A stretch of 8,442 bases of DNA. It comes from an uncultured Clostridia bacterium (GTDB lineage: Bacteria; Bacillota; Clostridia; Oscillospirales; Ruminococcaceae). Position numbers and translations under genes: made by a program. Below, in pieces: positions 1 through 6,579 of this stretch. Position 1 is the stretch's first letter, and each line of letters begins with the position of its first letter. The notes under the pieces are model-generated. The model searched no databases. It saw nothing but the letters and a program-made list of their open reading frames with translations, and was not told the DNA's origin. Where the stretch lies: assembly GCA_947165805.1 (NCBI GenBank), contig CAMVBT010000096.1, positions 1 to 8,442 of the forward strand, written 5' to 3'.

Positions 1-252
1 GTTGCTCCGGAGCATGCGGACAGCGCTCTTGCCGAGGCTGTTGTTGGGGACTACGGTGAAGAATGTGCTGTCAACGCCGAGGTTGGCCAGCGCAAGGGCA
101 ATATTTGCCTCGCTGCCGCCGTAGCTCGCGTCGAAGGAGTTCGTTACCCTTATCTTTTCGTAGTTCGGCGGAGTAAGGCGCAGCATTATCTCGCCCACCG
201 CAAGGAATTTCTGCTCTGCGCTATCCGGCAGCAGAGGGTTTCTGTGCTTCAT
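1..252 (-). CDS. kdgK: PfkB-family sugar kinase, probable 2-keto-3-deoxygluconate kinase (N-terminal part)
   Basis: Only the first 84 codons are inside the window; the gene continues off the left edge. The protein begins MKHRNPLLPD and then reads VGEIMLRLTPP (residues 19-29), followed by YGGSEANIALALANLG (44-59). That is the N-terminal PfkB/ribokinase sugar-binding signature, and the GEIMLRL and GGSEAN spellings resemble 2-keto-3-deoxygluconate kinases most. Such enzymes are cytosolic and use ATP to make 2-keto-3-deoxy-6-phosphogluconate in the Entner-Doudoroff-like breakdown of uronic acids and pectin. The ATP-binding C-terminal half is outside, so the substrate is inferred; fructokinase or another PfkB sugar kinase remains possible. 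The ATG at 252 is preceded 5-6 bases upstream by an AGGGAGGT ribosome site. It is divergent from radC and has its own consensus promoter. Confidence 0.8.
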   Translation of the reverse strand, partial: MKHRNPLLPDSAEQKFLAVGEIMLRLTPPNYEKIRVTNSFDASYGGSEANIALALANLGVDSTFFTVVPNNSLGKSAVRMLRSN

Positions 253-298
253 ATACTGACCTCCCTGACAGTTCGGAATCGTTAAAGATTATAAATAT

Positions 299-327
299 AT
301 TATACACTATTCTTGTATGAATGTCAA
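299..327 (-). promoter_or_regulatory. Sigma-70/SigA promoter of the sugar kinase
   Basis: Read on the minus strand, TTGACA (327-322) and TATAAT (304-299) are both perfect consensus boxes separated by exactly 17 bases. The kinase start codon lies 47 bases beyond the -10 box. The stretch after the -35 (TTCATAC) and a downstream AACGATT (283-277) are repeated at identical spacing in the promoter of the solute-binding protein at 5343-5371. The AACGATT here sits inside a near-palindrome, AATCTTTAACGATT, that could be an operator. Confidence 0.85.
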
Positions 328-397
328 GGGAATATCCTTCCATACACGCTCAGCGGCCCCGGGGCTCCGGCGGCTGCGGGCAGCGGAAAAAAGAGCG

Positions 398-426
398 TTG
401 ACAAAGGCGGCTGAAAATGGTATAAT
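398..426 (+). promoter_or_regulatory. Sigma-70/SigA promoter of radC
   Basis: TTGACA (398-403) and TATAAT (421-426) are both perfect consensus boxes with a 17-base spacer. The radC start codon is 60 bases past the -10 box, giving a leader of about 50 bases. The promoter is divergent from, and does not overlap, the sugar kinase promoter; a short GC-rich stretch with the palindrome GCCCCGGGGC (356-365) lies between them. Confidence 0.85.
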
Positions 427-427
427 T

Positions 428-457
428 CGGGTATACCCGCTATTTATCCGGATAAAT
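428..457. promoter_or_regulatory. Pair of perfect palindromes in the radC leader (candidate operators)
   Basis: Starting two bases after the radC -10 box, CGGGTATACCCG (428-439, 12 bp) and ATTTATCCGGATAAAT (442-457, 16 bp) are both perfect palindromes with two bases between them. They cover the expected transcription start and early leader, the usual place for a repressor. With no loop bases they suit binding by protein dimers better than RNA hairpins. Neither resembles the Gram-positive LexA box. The binding protein is unknown. Confidence 0.5.
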
Positions 458-486
458 TTTCCGTGCCGAAAAGGAAGGACAGCTTT

Positions 487-1236
487 ATGAAAGAACGTAA
501 AGCGCATCTGCACAAAGGACATCGTGCCAGAGTCAAGGAACAGATACTTAAAACAGGGCTCGACAGCATGAACGATCATCAGGTGCTTGAAGCCATGCTT
601 TTCTATACCATACCGCAGGGCGATACCAACGAGACGGCTCACGAGCTGCTCAATGCCTGCGGAGGCACTCTGTCCGGCGTTATGAGCGCAGATTATGACA
701 AGCTGGTAAAGATCAAAGGCATAGGGCCTCACACCGCCCATTTCATACATTTTCTCCGGCTTTTCACGAAGCGCTACCTCATGTCGGCCTATACCGGGCA
801 GATAACGCCCGCATCTCCGGGGTCGGAGCAGCTCTGCGAGCTGTTCGGGGCGGCATTCCTCGGCACGTCGCATGAAGAGATACACGCCGCCGTATTCGGA
901 AAGAACGGCGAGCTGATCTGCGAGAAGAAGCTCGCGGACGGCTGCTTCGAGAGTGTTGCCGTCCAGCCGAGGCTGCTCCTTGATCTCGCCGCGGAGAACC
1001 GCTGTTCCGACATAGTGATAGCCCACAATCACCCGTCCGGCTCCTGTATCCCTTCGCGCACGGATATAGAGCTCACCGCTCAGTATCACAAGCTCCTGAC
1101 CGCAATGGAAGTCAATCTCAGGGATCATATCATCGTCGGCTGCGACAGCTCGTTTTCGATGAGGTCGTCACTGTATGCCGGACAGATATGGGAAACGGCT
1201 GCCGATATCAGAAAAGGAAAGTCCGCCAAGCAATAG
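487..1236 (+). CDS. radC: RadC family protein (JAB/MPN+ domain)
   Basis: The product is 249 residues. The N-terminal part (about 1-95) carries the GHRARVKEQILKTGL segment typical of clostridial RadC proteins and a helix-hairpin-helix around KIKGIG (75-80), usually a DNA-contacting fold. The C-terminal JAB/MPN+ domain (about 110-235) has the zinc-binding signature HNHPSG (180-185) with the third ligand D193, a likely catalytic Glu near 131-132, and the DHIIVG strand (213-218). RadC was once thought to act in DNA repair, but its real activity is unsettled; a metal-dependent hydrolase acting near DNA is inferred from the fold. ATG 487 is chosen because AAGGAAGG (471-478) sits 8 bases upstream; an in-frame GTG at 463 lacks such a site. 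It is a single gene with its own promoter. No mobile-element gene is adjacent, although RadC homologues are common on such elements. Confidence 0.93.
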   Translation: MKERKAHLHKGHRARVKEQILKTGLDSMNDHQVLEAMLFYTIPQGDTNETAHELLNACGGTLSGVMSADYDKLVKIKGIGPHTAHFIHFLRLFTKRYLMSAYTGQITPASPGSEQLCELFGAAFLGTSHEEIHAAVFGKNGELICEKKLADGCFESVAVQPRLLLDLAAENRCSDIVIAHNHPSGSCIPSRTDIELTAQYHKLLTAMEVNLRDHIIVGCDSSFSMRSSLYAGQIWETAADIRKGKSAKQ

Positions 1237-1348
1237 ACAGTAAGCCCTGTCTCCCCTTCCGGCACTAATGTGTGACCGTTCTGCCGCGTCCGCAGCGGAT
1301 CGGATAAACTTCCGTAATAACAGACAAAATAACCCCCGCCGGGATACC

Positions 1349-1391
1349 GGACCGCCCCATTCTGTGCGTACAGCACAGAATGGGGCGGTCC
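1349..1391. terminator. Strong hairpin between convergent genes (probable bidirectional terminator)
   Basis: The arms 1349-1367 and 1373-1391 form a 19-bp perfect stem with a 5-base loop, rich in GC at the base. It lies between the ends of radC (plus) and the nucleotidase (minus), so it is placed to stop transcripts from both sides. The T content after the stem is modest in both directions (GTTTATTCTT on plus, GGTTATTTTGTCTG on minus), so it is not an ideal intrinsic terminator, but nothing else in this gap serves better. Confidence 0.7.
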
Positions 1392-1414
1392 ACATTGTCC
1401 GGGAACGTTTATTC

Positions 1415-3513
1415 TTATCTGTGTTTTCTCAGTGCGAGCACAGCCGCCGCCGAGAATACCACCAGTGTGAAGCCCGGTGCGCCGGCGCCGGTATCGGGGT
1501 TGCCCTCCTCCGGAAGAACTCTGACTGTGACAGTCTGCGTTACAGGCCCGGCGATTCCGTCGGCATCCGCGGAAACATTGATGTCACCGCCGCTTTCGAT
1601 GTCTTCCGCCGTCGCGAGCAGCCGGAACTGTATCTCGATATTCTCACCCGCTTCAAGAGTCTCCGCCGTGTACGCCGGGATATCCTCGAAATACAGCACT
1701 ACACCCGTGAGAGTTCCGGAGCCGGTATTCGTCGCCACAAGCGTCACTCCGATCTCGTCGCCCGCATGACATTCGGCACAGTCCGCGGCCGCTTCGAGAG
1801 ACAGGCTTCCTGCCGGAGCCGCCGGTACGGAGCCCTTCGTTATCCTGCCCTCGCCGCGCGGGTCGCTGTATTTTTCCGGTACCTCGCCGCCGGACACATC
1901 GGCGATATATTTTATCAGCGCCTCGGTATCGGGCATCACATCGTCCCTCAGTATCGTGCATCTGCCGGACACTATATAACCGTCGCCGCCGTTCTTGAGG
2001 ATATAGTTGCTGCCCGCGGCGGTATAGGTCTTTTCGGGATCGAGGGGCTCGCCGTTCACAAAGACACTGCTTACTCTGTACTCCCCGTCAACGCTTATGA
2101 ACTCGCCCCTTTCGGTAACTCTGACCGAGCTTTCTGTGCTTTCATCTATATTGTATGTCACACCGGAGACTTGCATGAGCGCTCCGCTTTCCTCCGGAAG
2201 ATTGCGTGTGCCCATCTCGAGCAGATCAAGGAGCTGCTGACCGGTGATCTCCGCGACAAGCAGGCTGTTGCCGTTCGGGAGTACGGACAGGATATCGTTG
2301 AATGTGATATCGCCCGATCTTACGGAGCTTCTGATACCGCCGGCGTTCACGATACCTATATCCGCTCCGAGCATATACCTGAACGCGTCGGCGCAGAGGT
2401 CGCCGAGATTCGTCTCCATATTTCTGATCACGCGGATACCCGTATCGGGGTCGCTGTCCTCGAGCGCGAAAGCCGTGTGACCGACCTTCCTGCCGAGCTC
2501 CCCGGCAAGCTTTTCCTTTATGTTCAGTATAGCAAGGCTCACGGCTTCGTCAACGAATATGCCGGGGTGTGCGTCGTCCTCGCACCATGAATCCTCCGCA
2601 AGTCCCATGCTTTCGTCGGGCTCGGGTACGGTATCTATGATCTCGGACTTTACCGAGCCGTCCGGCGATATGGTCAGCTTTCCGATATTGTTGAGCTTCG
2701 TGCCTGTCTGTGTGACTATGATATCCTTACCGTCCTTTGACTTTACCGTCATACCGGGAGTTATCTCATGGGAGTGGCCGTCGATGATGACATCTATACC
2801 GGTGAGTTCCGCCGCGATCTTCTGGGCGCTCCAGCCCTCGGTGACGGAGCTTTCGCCGAGATGTCCGAGAATAATGACATTGTCCGCGCCCTCGCTCCTC
2901 GTGTCGTCTACAGCCTTCTGGAGCCTTCCGTATATGCTGCCGTCCTCGCCGAAGCTGTAAATGAACTCACCCTTATCGTTCTGGAAATACACGGGTCTCG
3001 TGAAACACAGCGTTTCGGGAGTTGCCGCGCCTATGAAGGCTATCTTTCTGTCCCCCGCTTCAAATATCCTGTACGGTTCAAAAACAAGCTCTCCGGTCTC
3101 CGTGCTGATAAAATTGGCGCATATATATCCGCAGTTCAGCTCATCGGCGCGCAGCATCAGCCCGTCCACACCGTAGTCGAACTCATGGTTGCCGATCGTC
3201 GCGGCATCGTAGCCGACCGCGTTCATCAGCTCCGTTATGTACTTTCCGTTCGAGAGCAATCCCACGGGCGCACCGCTTATCGCATCTCCGGCATCGACCA
3301 GCAGGACGTTTTCATGCAGAGCTTCCATTTCTCGTTTATAGAGCGCGAGCCCGTCGTAGCCGATGTTATCTCTATCCCGCAGTGCATGTCATTTGTGTAG
3401 AGAATGATGATATCATCGTCCCTGCCGTCCTCCGCAAACGCGGGGAACGCCAGTCCGCAGAGCAATACTGCACCCGCGGTCAGCACCGCGGAAAGTCTTC
3501 TGTACACTTTCAT
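1415..3513 (-). CDS. Cell-wall-anchored 5'-nucleotidase family metallophosphoesterase, broken by a one-base frameshift
   Basis: With one base restored, the protein would be 699 residues. The start ATG 3513 has AAGGAGG six bases upstream, followed by a signal peptide (1-27, ending AFA). The metallophosphatase domain shows ILYTNDMH (37-44), VDAGDA (73-78), GNHEFDYG (108-115), GHLG (217-220) and GHSHE (246-250). The 5'-nucleotidase C-terminal domain shows TNLGDLCADAFR (369-380), NAGGIR (390-395) and NGGDGY (508-513). A beta-sandwich-like segment follows, then an NPDTG sorting signal (672-676), a hydrophobic stretch and the basic end RKHR. The enzyme should act on the cell surface, releasing phosphate and nucleoside from nucleotides. 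The signal-peptide frame (3513-3277) runs out after 78 residues; the domain frame (open to 1415) is entered only after about 3370. The family pattern HCGI-x-DNIGY places the missing base between 3371 and 3370. As read, the gene would be inactive unless the base loss is a sequence error. Confidence 0.85.
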
Positions 3514-3548
3514 TTTATGCCTCCTTGTTATCCTTAATAATAAGCCGT

Positions 3549-3587
3549 CCGATATCGGTATTATATCACAGGGACCCGTAAAGTCAA
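3549..3587 (-). promoter_or_regulatory. Promoter of the nucleotidase gene with adjoining palindrome
   Basis: On the minus strand, TTGACT (3587-3582) and TATAAT (3565-3560) are separated by 16 bases, about 45 bases before the start codon. One base past the -10 box lies the perfect palindrome CCGATATCGG (3558-3549), in the same relative place as the radC palindrome, and so a possible operator. The promoter lies after the terminator of the upstream gene, so the nucleotidase is likely its own transcription unit. Confidence 0.65.
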
Positions 3588-3608
3588 TTATTGCGGGCAG
3601 TACATACG

Positions 3609-3640
3609 AAAAGCCCCGTCCGGGACTTTCCGGACGGGGC
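3609..3640 (-). terminator. Intrinsic terminator after the solute-binding protein gene
   Basis: On the minus strand, an 11-bp perfect stem (GCCCCGTCCGG, arms 3640-3630 and 3623-3613) with a 6-base loop is followed at once by TTTT (3612-3609). It lies 56 bases after the stop of the solute-binding protein gene and before the nucleotidase promoter, separating the two same-strand genes. Confidence 0.75.
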
Positions 3641-3653
3641 GCAGTGCCGTTCA

Positions 3654-3685
3654 CGGTATCATACCGGACGGTCATAAAACCGTCC
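3654..3685. repeat. Two small inverted repeats in the 3' region of the solute-binding protein gene
   Basis: GGACGGT/ACCGTCC (3666-3672 and 3679-3685) with a 6-base loop forms a hairpin just past the stop codon. Next to it, CGGTATCATACCG (3654-3666) is a perfect palindrome around a single C. Together with the terminator at 3609-3640 they make a tandem run of hairpins that may protect or end the mRNA. They share the CGTCCGG-like core of the terminator stem. Confidence 0.5.
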
Positions 3686-3695
3686 GTCTGTTGTT

Positions 3696-5282
3696 TTATC
3701 CCGCCATAAGCCCGCGGTATTCGTCGAGCACGGTCTCGATCACGTTGTAATACTCGTTGAGAACGTGGGTGTAGCTCTCGCCCTCGGAGGCGGGGGTGTC
3801 GAATATCGCAGTGACGTTGTTGGCCGTATCGGTGCCGAACCCCGCCTGACACGAGAATATGAACGTGAACTTCGTGGGGTCTACAAGGTCGTCATATATC
3901 TGCATCTGCTCGGGGGTGTAGGTGAGCTTGTACTTGGCCTTTCTCGGAGCTCCGCAGTTCGGGCAGGTGTCGCCCTCCTCGCCGCGCTCGCTCTCGAATC
4001 TGTACTTGCACTCGGGGCATTTGATATAGTAGTAAGCGCCGTTGTACATCTTTTCCTCGCGGTCGGCAGCGACGATCTCGGGGTCGCTGGCGTACATTCT
4101 TGACGCGAGTATGTAGGATACCGCTCCCTGAACGTTCGGAGCGCCCGAAGGGATAACATAGCCCGAGGATATACCGCTCATATAGTAAACGTCGGACTCG
4201 GGGTCACGCGGCATAGGTACCGTGCGTATCTCGCCCTCATAGTTGTGCTTGAACCAGAATTCCTGTCCGCAGGGGAGCGCCCAGTCCAGCGGCATCATGA
4301 AGAACAGGGTCCCGGACCATGAATCGAGAGCGTCGGGGCCGTGCCAGCCGTCCCAGAATATCTCCTCGCGGTAGAGCTTCTCGACGAATTCCATAGCTCT
4401 CACGACGTTGGGGTGCTTCAGGTTGTTGACGATCTGATCGCCCTCCAGACCGATAGCCGCCACGCCCGTTGTCGCCGCGAGCTGCGCGCCGAAGTTCGTC
4501 GGCCACGACAGCGGGTAAAGAAGCGGGTGGTCGTTCTTCCAGCGGAGCATTATGTCCTCAAAGGCGTTCCAGTCCCATTCGCCGGAGAAGTACAGGTCCA
4601 TGGGGTCTGTCATGCCCATTTCCTCGATCTCCTTGGCGTTGTAGGTGATGCCGTATTCGGTGGCTGTCAGAGCGTAGGGGAAGTAGTAGTGCGTGCCGTT
4701 GCAGCCGTAGCGGTCGATTATCTCCGCGAGCCCCGACCATGTGGGCGAGTTTATATCGAGCCAGTCGTCAAGCGCCGTGAAGCGGTTGGCTATGAAGAAG
4801 CTGGGGAAGAAGTTGTCCGAATATCTCATTATATCGGGCGACTGACCCGACGCCATGAGCGTGCCGAGCCTGTCGTTTATCTCAAGGGAGCTGACTATCT
4901 CGGTCTCGACAACGCCTCCGAAGCGCTCGGCGAATATCTTCGCGATATCGAGCTCCGGCGATACGTTATAGAAGTCGAACCAACAGAGCGCGTGAATGGT
5001 GTCCGCAGTCCTGCCGACCTCATAGAGCTTGCCGGTGCCGGTCTCGTTGGTGGTATCGACCTTGCCGATATCCGCAATCTCCTCGTAGTCGGGGTTGATG
5101 TCGATCTCCTTGTTGGGGTCCATTGTCGTGGTCGTGACCGCGGGCGTATCTGCCGCCCCGTTGTCGGCAGCCGTGGTGCGCTCGGAAGGTCTGCCGCCGT
5201 CGGAGGCTCCGTTGCAGCCTGCCGCGCCTATGATAAGCACTGCCGCCAGAGCCGCGGACACTGCTTTTCCGATATTTCTCAC
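3696..5282 (-). CDS. Lipoprotein extracellular solute-binding protein (ABC transporter family 1 type) with inserted zinc ribbon
   Basis: The product is 528 residues. A signal peptide ends in the lipobox AAGC with C23 as the lipidated residue, so the protein should be tethered outside the membrane. A Thr/Ala/Asp-rich linker (24-90) leads into a family-1-like binding fold, seen in IAKIFAERFGG (113-123), ASGQSPDIMRYSD (144-156), TALDDWLD (169-176) and YNAKEIEEMGM (214-224). Trp- and Tyr-rich patches such as SGEWDWNAFEDIML fit sugar or oligosaccharide binding, but the ligand cannot be named. Residues 422-443 hold CPEC-x14-CPNC, a four-cysteine zinc ribbon between two parts of the fold, unusual for an exported binding protein. 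Translation starts at GTG 5282, with GAAAGGAG eight bases upstream. No permease or ATPase gene is adjacent, so it is an orphan here. Its promoter matches that of the sugar kinase at 1-252. Confidence 0.87.
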   Translation of the reverse strand: MRNIGKAVSAALAAVLIIGAAGCNGASDGGRPSERTTAADNGAADTPAVTTTTMDPNKEIDINPDYEEIADIGKVDTTNETGTGKLYEVGRTADTIHALCWFDFYNVSPELDIAKIFAERFGGVVETEIVSSLEINDRLGTLMASGQSPDIMRYSDNFFPSFFIANRFTALDDWLDINSPTWSGLAEIIDRYGCNGTHYYFPYALTATEYGITYNAKEIEEMGMTDPMDLYFSGEWDWNAFEDIMLRWKNDHPLLYPLSWPTNFGAQLAATTGVAAIGLEGDQIVNNLKHPNVVRAMEFVEKLYREEIFWDGWHGPDALDSWSGTLFFMMPLDWALPCGQEFWFKHNYEGEIRTVPMPRDPESDVYYMSGISSGYVIPSGAPNVQGAVSYILASRMYASDPEIVAADREEKMYNGAYYYIKCPECKYRFESERGEEGDTCPNCGAPRKAKYKLTYTPEQMQIYDDLVDPTKFTFIFSCQAGFGTDTANNVTAIFDTPASEGESYTHVLNEYYNVIETVLDEYRGLMAG

Positions 5283-5319
5283 TGTTTGCTCTCCTTTCGG
5301 TCATCGCCCGCCGGCAATG

Positions 5320-5371
5320 TAATCGTTTCACTATACATAACGATTATATCATATAACGGTATGAATGTCAA
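5320..5371 (-). promoter_or_regulatory. Promoter and candidate operator of the solute-binding protein gene
   Basis: On the minus strand, TTGACA (5371-5366) and TATAAT (5348-5343) are perfect boxes with a 17-base spacer. An 8-bp perfect inverted repeat, TAATCGTT (minus 5346-5339) and AACGATTA (minus 5327-5320), overlaps the -10 box and covers the expected start of transcription. Its half-sites are 19 bases apart centre to centre, about two helical turns, as expected for a dimeric repressor. The TTCATAC and AACGATT elements recur at the same spacing in the sugar kinase promoter. Confidence 0.8.
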
Positions 5372-5415
5372 TAAAAATATATTCACCTACCCGGCAATGC
5401 GAAAAGATAAAAAAT

Positions 5416-5453
5416 TTTACGTTTTTCGTTAAATAACTATTGACAAACGTAAA
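5416..5453. promoter_or_regulatory. Inverted repeat over the -35 region of the membrane-protein operon (candidate operator)
   Basis: TTTACGTTT (5416-5424) and AAACGTAAA (5445-5453) are perfect inverted copies, with further partial complementarity (AAAATT...AATTTT) on the outer sides. The second copy overlaps the last base of the -35 box TTGACA. The site is upstream of an operon that ends with a DNA-binding protein gene, so binding by that regulator is a plausible inference. The AT-rich stretch could also act as an UP element. Confidence 0.5.
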
Positions 5454-5487
5454 TTTTTGTGGTATAGTGTAATCACGGTAAGCTTAC
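5440..5487 (+). promoter_or_regulatory. Promoter of the DUF2975/HTH operon with start-site palindrome
   Basis: TTGACA (5440-5445) and TATAGT (5463-5468) have a 17-base spacer. The 10-bp palindrome GTAAGCTTAC (5478-5487) falls just past the expected start of transcription and is a second possible operator. The first gene begins at 5523, giving a leader of about 48 bases. Confidence 0.75.
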
Positions 5488-5522
5488 AGAGGAATTTCGG
5501 GAACCAATGGAAAGGAATTGTT

Positions 5523-6050
5523 ATGAAAACAGTTACATCTGAAAATAAAAACAGAACAGGAACTCCGGAAGGAGCGTATAAAGGTATATGCGGCCTGATC
5601 TACGGCTATTCGCTCGGTTTTTCGGTAATACTCGCAGTGCTCGCGGTGCTCTGCTCCATAGCGGTCATCGGACAGATCGCGGACGGGCGGCCGACCTCGG
5701 AGGATATAACAAGATCCGAGTTTTACAGCTACTATCTGACCGTATTGTTTCTTACCGCAAACTATATGCGCCGTATTTTCGGACGCCTGAAAAGATCGGA
5801 CACGCCTTTTAAATACGACATCGCCGATAAAATGAAGGGGCTCGGTTATCTGCTGTGCGGAGGCGGCATAGTGGGCGCACTGCTGTTTCTTATCTCCAAT
5901 CTTCTTATCGACAAGCTCGAAAACAACTGGTTCTGGGACGCGACCGCGTTTGGCTTCGTATTTATGGTGGTCGGGCTCATCTTTATCGCATTTGCCCTGA
6001 TCTTTGAAAAGGGCTGCAAGCTACAGCAGGAATCGGACGAGACGCTTTAA
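5523..6050 (+). CDS. Four-helix membrane protein, DUF2975-like (first of two paralogues)
   Basis: The product is 175 residues. Four hydrophobic segments lie at about 27-50, 68-85, 107-128 and 140-163. Between helices 2 and 3 is the soluble loop FGRLKRSDTPFKYDIADKMK with the TPF motif, and the end reads FEKGCKLQQESDETL. The layout and the (S)xTPF and LQxExDETL motifs match DUF2975 membrane proteins, whose function is unknown and which usually sit beside a small Cro/C1-type regulator, as here. ATG 5523 is chosen because AAAGGA lies six bases upstream; in-frame codons from 5457 overlap the promoter. It is the first gene of a three-gene operon, and its stop codon overlaps the ribosome site of the next gene. 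The second gene shares the TPF loop and C-terminal tail, which indicates duplication or a two-subunit complex. Confidence 0.8.
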   Translation: MKTVTSENKNRTGTPEGAYKGICGLIYGYSLGFSVILAVLAVLCSIAVIGQIADGRPTSEDITRSEFYSYYLTVLFLTANYMRRIFGRLKRSDTPFKYDIADKMKGLGYLLCGGGIVGALLFLISNLLIDKLENNWFWDATAFGFVFMVVGLIFIAFALIFEKGCKLQQESDETL

Positions 6051-6063
6051 GGAGGAAAACACT

Positions 6064-6567
6064 ATGAATAACAATGAAACAAAGACCGTTTCTTCGGAAG
6101 AAAGATACAGAAACGCCTGTGACTCGATACGGCGCGCGTCCGTTGCCGCGGTATTCATTGCCGGAGCGTTCGCGATGTTCCTCATCATCGGACTTGTGAT
6201 GCAGATATGCGAAAGCGCGGATATCCTGACGCTGATGAAGACGATGTTCCTCATATATTACACTGGGCTTATACTTATAGTCTCGATGAATACGGGCTTC
6301 ATATTCGATACGCTCAGGAAGTCCGAGACCCCGTTCTCCGCCGATGTCACTGGGCGCATGAAAAGGCTCGGAGCTGTCCTGACCCTCGGCGGAGCGCTGG
6401 GCAACCTGTTCCCGCTGATCGGGCTCATGATCGAGGGCGGCAGCGTGTTCACGTTCGCTTACGCGGTCAATTTCCCGGTCATGCTGGTCGGGGCGGTGTT
6501 TGCCGCGTTCACCTATGTGTTTGAGTACGGCGGCAGACTCCAGAAGGAATTGGACGAGACTCTGTAA
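6064..6567 (+). CDS. Four-helix membrane protein, DUF2975-like (second paralogue)
   Basis: The product is 167 residues with hydrophobic segments at about 25-48, 57-80, 102-122 and 133-153. It repeats the architecture of the preceding gene: RKSETPFSADVTGRMKRLG in the central loop and YGGRLQKELDETL at the C terminus, the most typical DUF2975 ending in this window. The first helix and N terminus differ clearly between the two proteins, so the duplication is old or the pair has specialised. ATG 6064 follows AAGGAGG (6049-6055) by eight bases; that site includes the stop codon of the upstream gene, which suggests coupled translation. The function of the family is not known. Since it travels with an HTH protein, a membrane role in sensing or holding the regulator is possible but unproven. 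Confidence 0.82.
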   Translation: MNNNETKTVSSEERYRNACDSIRRASVAAVFIAGAFAMFLIIGLVMQICESADILTLMKTMFLIYYTGLILIVSMNTGFIFDTLRKSETPFSADVTGRMKRLGAVLTLGGALGNLFPLIGLMIEGGSVFTFAYAVNFPVMLVGAVFAAFTYVFEYGGRLQKELDETL

Positions 6568-6579
6568 AGGCGGTGCGGT

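Noticed and set aside
463..486. GTG at 463 as an upstream start for RadC
   Set aside because: It has no ribosome site, lies next to the 16-bp palindrome, and would add residues absent from this RadC type; ATG 487 has a good site.
307..1128. 273-codon minus-strand open frame opposite radC
   Set aside because: It overlaps radC completely in antisense, lacks family motifs, and ends inside the sugar kinase promoter region.
1235..1252. Hairpin AGACAG/CTGTCT over the radC stop codon
   Set aside because: The stem is only six base pairs with no T-run; the 19-bp hairpin at 1349-1391 is a far better terminator.
1769..1783. CAECH (a CxxCH haem c-like motif) in the C-terminal region of the nucleotidase
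   Set aside because: It is a single isolated motif in a beta-sandwich-like segment of a probable fermentative Gram-positive protein; no cytochrome context is visible, so chance is the best explanation.
1268..2590. 440-codon plus-strand open frame opposite the nucleotidase
   Set aside because: The opposite strand has a clear metallophosphatase with all motifs. The plus frame gives an Arg/His-rich, non-domain-like protein, has no ribosome site, and is a by-product of codon bias.
3365..3380. Programmed ribosomal frameshifting as the explanation of the nucleotidase frame break
   Set aside because: No X XXY YYZ slippery heptamer and no convincing stimulatory hairpin is seen at the break.
4341..5432. 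363-codon plus-strand open frame opposite the solute-binding protein
   Set aside because: It is low-complexity Val/Arg/Gly-rich with no recognisable domain or ribosome site, and it runs antisense to a well-supported lipoprotein gene and through its promoter.
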